Positions 1 through 12,161 of a stretch of DNA of 62,000 nucleotides are shown here, one piece after another. The notes beneath the pieces are model-generated. The model was not told the DNA's origin. It searched no databases and saw only the letters and a program-made list of their open reading frames with translations. The DNA is from Chrysomallon squamiferum (Eukaryota; Mollusca; Gastropoda; Neomphalida; Peltospiridae). Each line of letters opens with the position of its first letter. The stretch's first letter is position 1. The stretch covers positions 6,401,443 to 6,463,442 of the forward strand of contig CM022672.1 in assembly GCA_012295275.1 (NCBI GenBank), written 5' to 3'. A program made the position numbers and the translations under genes.

Positions 1-1213
1 AAACCGTATGCTTATACTGCTTATTAATGAAATTATTTTTGGTTTTCAAAATAAATTATTATAGTTAAATGGCATATTATAACCACAGATTATCTAAAAT
101 ATTAAAAAAAAAAAAAAAAAAATTAACGACTATTAGCCTCAAAGTTTTTAAAACAAAATTTGCTCACAAAAGTATTTATCTGATTAGATATTGTCGAGTA
201 GTTCTTATTATCGTGGGAACATAATAATATGTTTCGTATTCTAAGTGGTATTTATTTATCTCTAGGATTTATTTCAGAAACGACAGCAGTGAAAATATAA
301 TTATTAAAAATTCAGTTTCTCTAATATCTGAAAATAATGAACACAAAAATGATTAACAAACTAAATATTACTGTTTCATAAATTAAGTAAGTCCTTAAAT
401 TACCTTATTTATTTATTTATTTATTTATTTACATATATATTTACTTTTTCATCTGAAATGTATGGTGAAAAATTCTTCAAGGAATTTATCTAAATTTCTC
501 TGTCTGTTTTAATGAGAAAACTCGGAAAGAGTTTAAAATGTAAACCTGATATTTATGTGCAAACTTTATATATATATTTATTCCATCCAGCGTCTAAAAT
601 TTGCCCGATTGATGACAAAAATAAAGCAGTTTATTTTATGTTTTTTTTTTCTAATTTAATTTGTATACAATAAAAAATCATTAGATAAAATAAATAAATA
701 TGTATATAGCTTTACGTCACACGCTGAATTGTAACTAATTTCAATAACTAAATTAATATTCATTTAATCTTTTTTCGTTAACGAATAAAAAAAAAAAAAA
801 AAAATGTCAGGATTCAGACGTTTCGATTGTTCTCTCCTTGACGTCCGCGTTCGCTGAGTATATAAATAACGTGAAGCGAGCGACGTCAGTTTCGAGAGGC
901 CTGAATGAGGCTTCTCCGTACCCTCCATACGCCAAAATTCTTAATTTGTTTTGGAATGTGGAAGTCGTTTTAACATTTGAACAGATACTCAGTTTTTGCA
1001 GGTCAGACAGCCGTTCGTTATTCCTCACCGCTCCCCTAGGCTCTTTGAAAAGCCACTCTGTACCTTGAATGCAGAGACAGTGAGTCACTTGGTGAGTGAT
1101 GGTGCCCTAGCTTGAGAAGTGGATAATACGGAACTCGTTCTTGAAAAACGAAATCCTGGGAACTGTTCACCAAAGGTATAAAATAACAAAAAAAAAAAAA
1201 AAAAAAAAAAAAA

Positions 1214-1255
<42 letters not shown>

Positions 1256-1478
1256 AAAAAACATTTTAGAATCCAAATATTGCAATCCCAAAGAATGGAT
1301 GAATAATAAATAAATAAATAAATAAATTGATATGTTTAAATTTAATAATGATTAAAATAAAATAAAATAATATAAAATAAAATAATTTATTGATAATGAT
1401 AATAGTCATATGGGGTGGTGTTGATTATGATGATGATTATAATTGTTGTTGTAACTGTTGTAATTGTTGTTATAGTTG

Positions 1479-1516
<38 letters not shown>

Positions 1517-3300
1517 GTTACTGCTATTATTATTATTATCATCATTGGATTCACGTTAAGCATGACAAAACTGTTTTGTCTATTAATTATTCTAAAACAC
1601 GACAGTACCGATGTTTCACTCGGAACGTGGCCCAGGGTGACAGCACGACGTCGTGTACCAATTACGTCTTTGTGACAGCTAAGAACTGCATGCAGTCTAG
1701 CAAGTTATCGTGCACACCGCTACATGGACGGTGTGTGACGTTATTATCAAGAACGACTACCGGCGAACTGGTTGCAGGCACATGTTGACATTTCGTAAAT
1801 CAATGTGATAGCAGATAAAAGTATCTTATCAACTGCAGCTAGCTGGTAATTATAGAATTTAATCATTCCTTTGGGACTGACGATTAGAAATAGAAGAAGA
1901 ATAAGAAGAAGAAGAAAAGGAAATCGGGTAAAAAAATATTGTTAATGGACGGTGTCAGAGGAGAGCGACTGGATAGACTGGTTTTGTGTTAAAATATGCG
2001 GTAAATAATGTGCTAATTGGTGAAATAAAATGCACTGTAGGTCTGTTTATTTATTATAGAATGTTATTCATTGTAATATTGGGTTATTCATTAAAATAAA
2101 ATAAGAATAATGTCATTATGGTAATATGTTGTTCTACATTTTGTTAAAACGATAAATAATATATATATAACAGGCACATGTATGAGAACGTATGTGTGTT
2201 TGTGGGTGTATAAATTTTCAAATTAATATCAGTAAATTGCAAGAGTGCACCAATTTAAAGACAGATTTGGGGTGTTTTTGTTACATTTTTAATGACTGAA
2301 ACAAATAAACAAACAAACAAACAAGCAAGAAAATAAATAAACAAAAACAAAACAAAACAAAAAAATACAGAAGTTAAGCTCGAGGTAAATCTAAAGACAG
2401 TAAACCAAGAAAACCAAGAAACAAAAATCACAGCACGAAGAGAAATGCTATAAAATGGCTGTGAATGCAATGACAATTCTTGTCCGTGCAATTAGTGTAA
2501 TGGTCACTGGTCACTGTGATAGCACAGAGAATTAATCACTTCTGTCAGCGAGGCGTACGACATTAAACGGAGGATTTAAGTGATATAAATGATGATTAGA
2601 GAGAAAAGAATGTGGTACAGACCGTGCCTCGGTAGTTGAAGTCGTAGTAATAGTTCTGATTGTAATAATACTAGTACTAAAAGCAATGGTAGTACTTGTA
2701 CGTATGTGACTCAAATAAATTTAAAAAATAATATCCTCAAAATAAAACTATTTCTTTAACACTGGAAAGAACAATATTTAAAATAAAATAAAAAAAAAAA
2801 AATAAAAAGTGAGAAAAAAAAAATGATATCATATTCATTATGGTTACTTGAAATTAACGTAGTAATTGGAATTTCTATGTTCGAAAATTCCTGTAATTTT
2901 AGCCAGTTGTTTCAAGATTTACTGGAACGAATACTGTGACCGAAGCTCATTAAATTTTTATATTTCGCTTAAAAAGCAGGATAATTTATATAAAATGTTC
3001 AGGATATCTAGTTCATTGCAAGAAATTAAAATGCTAAACTTACTGCTAATTAATTATATAGATATACTTATAAACATTTAATTTACTGAAGTAGAATAAA
3101 AATAATGATCCAGTCAAATTTCAGTATTTAATCATGTGACATAATACGATGAACATAATGGTTTGTTTATGATAAATATGATCAAGTGTTATGATTATGT
3201 CAGAAGCAAGAAAATTGCTGGAACAGGACAGGTTTTTATAATAATTCGTACAAATAAAGTTCAGTACTGACACGAGGTTATCTGTTTTGTTACGTTTGTT
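1..3300. other. Non-coding stretch with simple repeats, no gene recognised
   Basis: No open frame here resembles a known protein or has conserved-looking exon structure. The stretch holds poly-A tracts, including a very long interrupted one at about 1188-1253, a TTA/GTT trinucleotide tract at about 1441-1541 and AAAT tetranucleotide runs. Two slightly GC-richer patches (about 810-1180 and 1590-1800) break the AT-rich background. The second contains a 12-bp perfect palindrome at 1644-1655 centred on GACGTC. It could be intergenic or part of an intron or UTR of a gene beyond the left edge. Confidence 0.5.
1188..1253. repeat. Long interrupted poly-A tract
   Basis: About 65 bases of A broken by a single C near 1214. 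It could be a simple repeat or the tail of a retroposed copy, but no recognisable retroposon body lies immediately upstream. Confidence 0.8.
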
Positions 3301-3329
3301 TTTAAGCCTGGATATTTTAGTAAAGGAAT

Positions 3330-3660
3330 TTTTACTCGTGAAATGAGGCGTGCCATTCGTGCGGCCCGCCGAGATTTTTGTTTCTCACCAACTTTTTTTT
3401 TTTGCCGTTTGCACATGCGCAGTTACTCCTTGACGAGGTCTCAATTTGCCCATAGCTGTTCTAAAACAACAACACAAATTAAAGAACGAAAACAATGGAG
3501 AAACATGCGAACTAAGTCACTAAGAAAAATTGAAACAAATTACCACACAAACTTTGGAGATGGTGCAGTGCGGCTGTGTGGCAGCTGTTGACCGGACATT
3601 GTAAACTAGGGTACAGGCAAAAAGACGATTTTGTCACGTACCTGCCTAGCTGCAATTGCA
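3330..3660. other. GC-richer patch, possible regulatory region
   Basis: This is one of few GC- and CpG-richer patches in the first 10 kb. It contains a GCACATGCGC string at 3411-3420 that resembles an NRF-1 half palindrome. An 82-codon open frame on + runs through it but has no recognisable similarity. I can only say it differs in composition from its neighbours; promoter function is a guess. Confidence 0.2.
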
Positions 3661-5639
3661 ATTATAGAAATGATTCAAGTTATACTATTGGGATAACCAA
3701 TACACACAGACAAAAAAAACCCCAAAACTTAGCTATATAATTAAAATAGGTAGAAAATTAAAACGTGTAGCAAAAGAAATCATATCCATAATACTTAACA
3801 TAAAAATAGATTTTTCAGTTGTAAAATAATCCGAAGATTAGAACATCTACACTTAGCCTCTTGCAAACAGAAAATCAGTTTGATGTGCAGCCCGTCATAA
3901 TTTCAGACAATCTCGTCTGCAAAGAAAAAAATAAGTTCACAGAATTTACGCTTGAACTGTTCTGTTCAAATTCTGTTTGTATATAAATGCGCTGATTTGA
4001 GTGTCTTTATTTTATACTTTTTATTTATTTATTTTTTTTAAAAGCTTTTCTCGAGACAATATTATTACATTACTGATAAGAAATGTTATTTTTTTTAAAT
4101 TCTTGTTTTAATTTTTTTTTTAAATAATATCATTGGCTGTTTGTTTTGAGTTCATTGAAAAAAAATGAAAGAAAGTTAATCGCTAAAATTATAATTCTGT
4201 ACTGCCTTATAACAATGCTTATGAAAGATCTGAAATGGAAAATTTGGCTACGAAATACTAAACAAAAAACTATTTCCAGGAGAAAACAAGAAACAAACGG
4301 TAGCTCAAAGGCTCGACGTGCCATAGGTGAACCCATTTCCCGTTCCATCCATTGCTCCATGGTTATTATATACTTTCCTCCATAAGATATTCATTTCTCC
4401 ATTATTAACTTTTGATGATATCTTTTCGCTTGCAAACAACAGCACCACCACCAACAACAAAAAACAACAACAACAAAAAAATTATCTGATACATTATATC
4501 AGAACCACATTCGTTTCACTTCAAGTTCTTTAATAATAAGAAAAAAAGAAGAAAGAGAACCCAGAATTACCATTTAATTCACTTGGAAGGCAAGGTCGCT
4601 TTGACGCCAGAGTATCAGATGCCTCAGATACATCGGAAATAACAACGTATTTTGGCCATCTTCTTCTCCAGCTGCCTTCTTGTTATGTATGACAGTAATA
4701 TGATAGTTTGTAATTACAACCATCGTAATTATCTGGCACAACAATTGGAGTATAAGCTGCTTCTTCCATCATCGATTTTTATTCTTTTTGTTTTCACTTC
4801 GGTGGAAAATATTAAGCGCCTTAATTGTGTGTGTACTTAGCGATCTACGATGAATACCGAACACGAGACGGAGCAAAGCACTTTTTCCTTGTTGCTGTAT
4901 TAAAACCTTCGCTGGAAGAATTTTATATTACATATTACATGATGTAGGTGAATATTATAAATAAACAAACAAACAAACAAAGAACTGTAATATAATTCAA
5001 AAATTAATGACAGTTACAATACATTTTTGTTGTTGTTGTTTGTTGTTTGTTTTTGTTGTGTGTTTTGTTTTTATTATTATTTTTTAATTCATTAATTAAT
5101 CTATTATTATTATTTTTATCATTTATTTATATATTTATTATTTATTTATTTATTTATTTATTTGTTATTATTATTATTATTTTTTGTTTTTGTTTGAGAG
5201 ACAACATCTAATTAAAGCAAAAAACTTAACAAGTGATTACTTAAATTACTCTTTAATGTGGTTACGTAATTCTGTCACAAAGTTATGATGTAGAATTTGT
5301 CTAAATCTAAACTAATTGCTTACAGACACCCGTATTCTTCACTCTAGTTGTAGAAACAAATTAGTTATTCTTATTCAGGTGCTAATTTGGCTTAAAGTTT
5401 GCAATAGCCGAGATAATTATATCACAGCCTTAATAATATTTGAACATTCCCAATGGTGTTGAAATATACACCACAGCTTTGATATATTCATAGAACTTAT
5501 GTAACAAGATTGATGCCTGGTTCACAGAACTTTATCCAGTAAATAATCTAGCAATTTGCTTGTGAATTTAAGATTTGATTCCAATAAAATAGTTTAGAAA
5601 TTAAGTAAAGGCAGAACAAACTAAATATTCTAATTAACG

Positions 5640-5955
5640 ATGCACTTTTTAATGCACGGAGGCCTGAGGCATTCCGGATTTCTGAATTTTCCGGTTTTCT
5701 GGTACCAAGGCATGTAAATACGTAAAAAATTAGGCATAAATATTTTAAAATTAAAAACATAAAGAAAATTGACGATAGACAAATGTGGCGACTCAACCCG
5801 TAAATATGAACGCCACGCGGCTTGAAAGAGTAGTTCCTGTCTGGTGAGGACAACACCCGCGCGCGCGAACTATGAAAATAGCATCGGGAAAAAATTTCGG
5901 TTTTCTGGTCTTTCCGGATTTCAGGACGCCGGATAATTGGTCCAGTAGCTATGTA
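5640..5955. mobile_element. Candidate DNA-transposon relic with repeated CCGGATTTC motifs
   Basis: This GC-richer island in AT-rich surroundings carries two similar blocks near its ends. Both contain CCGGATTTC and TTTTCTGG, at about 5676-5703 on the left and 5899-5935 on the right, in the same orientation. A 147-codon open frame on the minus strand crosses it, and its repeated RKPE/RPEIR-like segments are translations of these motifs. No transposase is visible. The family is not assigned with confidence. Confidence 0.3.
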
Positions 5956-6479
5956 CGGATATTTAGTATCATTCATATGGTTAAGGGACATAGAATTAAT
6001 GAGCAGAAGAAAACAGTTGTAGCGTCAGAGTAAGTTACTTGTTTTCCCCGATTATAACGATTATAGCAAGTGATCTTTTATTTGCACCTTCTCATTGACG
6101 GGAGAGTACATATGATAAACAAGTCGTGATTTACGGGTTAGCATCAATGAACAAATGCCCAAATACTATTACTACTACTACTACTACTAATAATAATATT
6201 AAATAAATAAATAAATTAAATTAATTAATTAAAATAAAAAACAACAATTTTCATTTTGTTTACGAAGAGATTTCAAAATCTTAATACTCTAGAACTGATA
6301 TTAATAATTGTTAGAATAGGAATCGAGTGAAAATACATTTCCTGGACATGTAATAGTTGTTGTTTCTTTCGCGGGAAACACTGGTTTCCAGTTACTAAAT
6401 CAGGATATTTAATTAGCATGAAAGCGGATAAAATATTTACTGAATGCCGACATCATATTTCTATAATTATCTGACATGT

Positions 6480-6482
<3 letters not shown>

Positions 6483-6574
<92 letters not shown>
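6483..6574. repeat. (GA)n microsatellite
   Basis: About 46 uninterrupted GA dinucleotides. Open frames through it are artefacts of the repeat. Confidence 0.95.
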
Positions 6575-6576
<2 letters not shown>

Positions 6577-6806
6577 ATGTCACTTACAGAAGATACAAAA
6601 TATTGCAATTAAATCTTTCTACATTTGTATGGTCAGAAGCGACGTTTCCACTTATATATTATAAAAACGTTCAAATGTCTTTTAGAAATGATGTGATATG
6701 TTGAACATTTGAAACGTCAAATAGCTGTGTATTCCGTCCAGTGGTGTTTGTTTTGTTGTTGTTGTTTTTTGTTTGTTTTCTTTGTTTTTTTTTTTTCTAA
6801 TCATTT

Positions 6807-6809
6807 GAA

Positions 6810-6848
<39 letters not shown>

Positions 6849-6850
6849 AT
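6807..6850. repeat. (TAAA)n microsatellite
   Basis: About eleven uninterrupted tetranucleotide copies. Confidence 0.9.
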
Positions 6851-7039
6851 GTTTAAAAATTAGAAAGAAAGAAATTGTGGTACTTTATATCTGGGAATAG
6901 AGTTTAAAATCTATGATGTCGATGATAATTAATTAATAAATTTGTAAAATAAAATAAAATAAAATATAAATTATCAAATTAAAATTTTATTTAATAAAAT
7001 AAATAAATAAATGTAAAAGAAAATTTGAAAATTAATAAA

Positions 7040-7077
<38 letters not shown>

Positions 7078-8133
7078 GATTCACTTGATTTCTGCAGTGA
7101 AATAGGTATTTTGATCCAGATGAGACTGCAGTGACATTGATCCTGAACTGTTGTCATAGCAACTTGACTGACACAACTGGGATCACAAAGTGAATTACAA
7201 TAAAACAAAAAAAAGTCATAAATAAAAAAAAACGACGCAATTATTTTTGTGGTAATCAATACTTTCGACTAATGACAGGGAAATGACAGCAAAATTTTGC
7301 AGTTGTCAAATATAAAGCTCATTATTAAAAGAACGTTTGAAATGGATCAGACTACATGTTCAGAGTCGAACGTTCTAGAACAGGTGCACCGTAATGTCAC
7401 GGTAACTGTCTGTTTGGGTATGGCAAGTACGCCACGGAACACTTTCTGGTAAACTTGACTGGTATTTTTCAGCAGCTTTTATGGTAAAGTTATCTGAAAG
7501 GCGGGCATGTCAGGTATTCGGAGAGAGGCGCGATTTCGGTGCTTGCCACAGAAACCATGTTCTGTCTGCTGCTGTGTCTTTGCCACTGACTACATTCAAG
7601 GCCAGAGTTAGATGAGTGAGGTACTAACACATTAAAATATTTGGAAGACAAATTTAACACGCGCTAGGAAAGAATAATAATATGCAACAGCTGATCTGAA
7701 ATTAATAGAAGCCCCATTCTGACTGTTACACAGTGTGTTTAAATTCAGTCCCAAGTGCATCTAGCAACAGTAAGAGATCGTTCCTTATCCTGGGAACATT
7801 TGAAATAACTATTGTCATCGACATGACTGGGTTTCTTTCAACTAACCTGAACACTATCAGGCGCTTGTTATATATTTGCATAATGCTGCAAATTATGGAA
7901 AAGAATCTTGGTTTATGAACATGATTAGTAAGCTAATTCAGCTAAGAACATATTAGAATTTTGGCTTTCCTCATTTATTATTCATATTGCTCATTCCTGT
8001 AATGTTGTTTTGGAATGTAATCAGGGAACAAAGGTGTAAAATTAGTATATAACCAAAAATAGTGAAATTATCATCAGGTTTGTGTGGATAAAATATTCTG
8101 TACAAATGCTCTGTACAGAGAGTGCACACGCTC

Positions 8134-8174
<41 letters not shown>

Positions 8175-9179
8175 AAACAAACACCTCAGTATAAACTAAT
8201 CATTTAAGACTTGAGAAACTGAACTGAAAAGAAAGAAGTGATGAAATAAATAAATCATATGGATGTTCAAAAATATTTTATGTATTTTACTACAAATTGT
8301 TATTATGTGGCATTTTTTTCCACAATTAAAAGATACAACTGGTTATTCATTATGCATGGGTTACTCTTACCAGTAAGCAACAAGGATTTTTTTTTTATAT
8401 GCATGTTCCCACCACCAGGAAAGCTTTTACTGAAACCATTATAATAATCCATATCTGAGGCATTAACAATAAACTACAAATGAAAAGGCCAAAGATTAAT
8501 TATTGTAAGATTTACAGAAATGTACGACTGTAAGATTATTTGTTTAGATTAACACAATGGAAAGGTCAAATATTAATTATTTGTCAGCACTAAGAAAAAA
8601 CATATATAATTAGAAAGTTAATCTTTGTGTCTACAATAACATGGTGTTGTTGATTACATGATGATGGTGTCTGTTAGAGAATGTCTTATTCTGTTATCAA
8701 ATTACATGCGAATCTCAGGGGAGTTGCCAGCAGTCTCTGAAATAATACTTTTATTCTGTAGTTAAGGAATGAGCAGAATTTAGAAGCAAATTAAGAACCT
8801 TTTAGGCCACATTAAATATTTACACTGAGCTTTTGCATAACAGGAGTGTGGAATCACTGTCATCAGAAATATAAAAAAAATTAAACCTGTTACAGTAATA
8901 TATAAATCCTTGTATCCAATTATTATGACGGATGCTGTTTTCAGTTTTTGTTATAATAATGTGTGTGTGTGTGTGTGTAAGATTACAAAATAAAATCAGT
9001 AACAGTGACAAAATACTAAAACTGTTTTCAAAGGTTTATATTTTATTGAAATAATAAAAATGCTGACAGGAGATGTACAGTTATTTAAATGTGTCTGTAA
9101 AATGCATCCATAGATGATGATGATAATTATTACAAAATGGTGAAAATAAACCATTTACACAAATGGTTCTTACACAGAT

Positions 9180-9810
9180 CAGCATTGGTGATTCCCAACC
9201 TATTTACTATTGCAAAAAACTCAAATATTTCTTCATGTACTTAGGAATCCTCAGCCCACATGAATGATAAAAGTATGTTAACAGGCAAAGAGGGAGATGT
9301 CTTGTTGAACCTATGGAGAGGTTTCACTGAAGCTTATGGTTCTACTGAACCCTGGCTTGAGAATCTGTGATCTAGACAAGAGGTTTTCAAAAACTGGTAT
9401 GCATCCCCATGAGAGTATGTAAAAAAAGTGAAAACTTTTCCTACAGAAAGCCCCTTAAAGAAAGATAGCCATTCTAACTGATCTTCAGAAATTACCCTGA
9501 ATCATTTACTATTTTTTTTATGCTATTTATAAATTACAATTTTTTATTGTATTTTAACCAGTACAAGAAATGCATATATGAACTTGCACTACTGAACCTG
9601 CTCTGCCTTGATATTTGGATAGGAGTACATATCACACAGATATTTTCTCCAAGTTTTGAAAAAAGTTTGAACAATGCTGATCTAAACAAATATTTATATA
9701 GACAGGCTGTCACTACAGTATTTTCTCTATCAACATCATCTAAAAACCAAACTGAACTGATAAGATTTAAGCCAGTGTTTCTTATACTGGTGCATGGTTC
9801 ACCAAAATAA
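9180..9810. mobile_element. Candidate hAT-type non-autonomous element relics
   Basis: Three places resemble hAT terminal inverted repeats of the CAGTGTTTCTCAAACTGG type: near 9185 (GATTCCCAACC), near 9380 (GGTTTTCAAAAACTGG) and at 9773 (CAGTGTTTCTTATACTGG). They suggest one or more decayed, possibly nested, non-coding elements. No transposase domain is readable, and flanking 8-bp duplications were not established. Confidence 0.3.
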
Positions 9811-10136
9811 AATTAAATGGAAAATGATATGAAAAAGGGTAAAATGAAATTTGTGATAGAGATGCATATGATAATGACTATAACAAATACTGCATTAAAC
9901 TATTAATTTTACACATTAGCATTCTGGGTAATTTCTACACATTAGTTTTTAAATTATGTATGCAGCTGTAGATTTGAATTAGTGTAAATATTCAATAATA
10001 CATTTTATGAAGACAACAGGAATCTAAACAAATTTAAACAAAAAATTAATAGATGACAAAAACAAAAATAAATTAGGAGAATTAGAAAAATTATTCATAT
10101 TCTTTCTTTACTCTCAGTATGGTGACTGAAAAATGA

Positions 10137-10137
<1 letters not shown>

Positions 10138-10193
<56 letters not shown>
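10138..10193. repeat. (AAT)n microsatellite
   Basis: Roughly eighteen trinucleotide copies downstream of LSM2. Confidence 0.9.
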
Positions 10194-10194
<1 letters not shown>

Positions 10195-10515
10195 TAATAC
10201 ACTTTTCATACACGAACAAACCTCATCTTGTAAAATACAGACTACTCATTTTTCTCTTTTATTTATATACAGATATTCACAAATTTCATCCAAAAACAAA
10301 ATAATAATAATAATAATGTTAACAATGAAAATAAAATATTAAAATTAAAAAACAAGCACAAAAAAAACAAAACAAATACCACTTCACACTGAATCAAGTT
10401 TAGGACAGGAAAAAAAAAAAAAAAAAATGTACTAAACCAAAATTTCCATCATGACTGTTGTCATATATTCATTGTATTCCAACATGAATTCGGATTCAAT
10501 CAATCCATCACAATG

Positions 10516-10521
10516 TTTATT
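10516..10521 (-). promoter_or_regulatory. Candidate polyadenylation signal of LSM2
   Basis: TTTATT on the + strand reads AATAAA on the LSM2 strand, about 80 bases past the LSM2 stop. Other copies lie further on, so the site used is uncertain. Confidence 0.35.
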
Positions 10522-10600
10522 TTTTTTGTGACAAGTCATCTGCGATTAAAAAAAAGACCTGTCATTTGAAGTATAAATAACAACGTTGCTGTCAAGCTGG

Positions 10601-11116
10601 TCACCGCTGTTTGTTCTGAGCGGCTTCTTTCCGTGCTGCGTCTTGCAACAACTGAGTGTCACATTCGTCTGTGGGTAACTGGACATACCTCACCACAGAA
10701 CCACGTATAAAACATGTCTTCACCGACAGCTGAAACAGAACATTTGTAATTATTACTATTTAGAAAATCAAAAATAAACAAAGAAAGAGAAAGAAAATAT
10801 AGTTAAAATATTTTTTACCTGATAAATGAAAGAAAAAATTTAAAGATATAAAAAAAAAATAAACAAAGAAAAAAAAAATTACAACTTATCTGAAATTTCT
10901 GATAATTGAAATATTAAATTAGAAATGTTTTATTTAAAATTGAAAAAAAAATAAAAAATAAAAAATAAATTAAAACCCTGTTGCAATTAGCAGTTCAGTT
11001 ATAATAGAAATCTTAAGAGAGCAAAAATGTAAAATAAAAAATTGACTTGCTTCTAAAAACACATTAAACACATGCAAACAGATGTATTAAATAATACTGA
11101 AAATAATGTAAACAAA

Positions 11117-11181
<65 letters not shown>

Positions 11182-12109
11182 ACTGTGAGGAATAATATTA
11201 AATCATAATGCATTTAGATAAAACACTACTGACAGAATGCCAGACTGATAAGCACCTCACCTATACCATGTTTTTTTCATTGCATTATCAAAACACCAGT
11301 TTGAAGAAATATTTGTACAATTACTTAACCTTGGCAAAGGGAAAATTTTAAAATATTAAGACACACACATAAACTGACCTTTTACAACTAACTAATTGAC
11401 AGAAATTAATAATTTAATTTGTTTTTTTGTTTTAATATTAGTTTAGTGCAAGGAAAAGTGACATTAAATGATTGATTAGTTAAAAAAACAAAAAAAAAAA
11501 CACAAACATTTAAACCATCATTCTTCACGTAAAATGTAATAAAGTTATTAACTTCTGAAAGTTTTTCTTTTATTGATCATTTCACTGTCTTATTACATTT
11601 TTAAAAAATGTCATTAAATCATTTCTCTCAAATGAAGAAAATATAATATTAACAAATGTTGCTAATTTAAAAAAACAAAAAACAAAACAACAACACACAA
11701 ACAACATCATAATAAATAAAGAAATAAAGAAATTAGAAAAACAGAAGCTTACATAGTCAAACTAATCAGACAAAAGTTGACGATAGGGCAAGAAGGAAAA
11801 AAAAAAGAGAGACAGCACAGTTATTTCCCTTTGGCAATAAAATGAACTTAATTAAATTACTAGACACAACAGCCAGAAAATGTGTTATACAAAATCATCC
11901 CTTGAAGCATCTGTCTAATACCTAATAAATTACATTCCTTTTTCTTCTGGCCACAAATATAAATTACCTGACAAAACTAGTATATGTTAATATATTTTCT
12001 GATTGAAGAAATAATCATTGACAGAGTGACCAATGATTTGAAAGTGAAATAAAAGTATAATTAAAATAATTCAGTAAATGCCATGGATGTCCTGTTGATA
12101 ATAATAATA

Positions 12110-12161
<52 letters not shown>

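Larger units (their letters stand above)
3661..10500. other. Non-coding stretch with microsatellites and transposon-like relics
   Basis: No gene was recognised. Contents include a GA tract at 6483-6574, TAAA repeats at 6807-6850, AAT repeats at 7043-7075 and 10138-10193, a short GA tract at 8137-8167 and a GT tract near 8960-8978. Two segments look like degraded DNA transposons and are listed separately (5640-5955 and 9180-9810). The lower-coordinate flank of LSM2 (its downstream side) begins near the right end. Confidence 0.5.

Noticed and set aside
1390-1788. 132-codon open frame on +
   Set aside because: Its first half is a translated GTT/TTA repeat (poly-Tyr/Cys) and the rest has no recognisable similarity.
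3343-3591. 82-codon arginine-rich open frame on +
   Set aside because: No family recognised, no splice context and no upstream promoter evidence; composition comes from a GC-richer patch.
5548-5991. 147-codon open frame on the minus strand
   Set aside because: It crosses the CCGGATTTC repeat block and its internal similarity reflects that repeat; it does not look like a protein.
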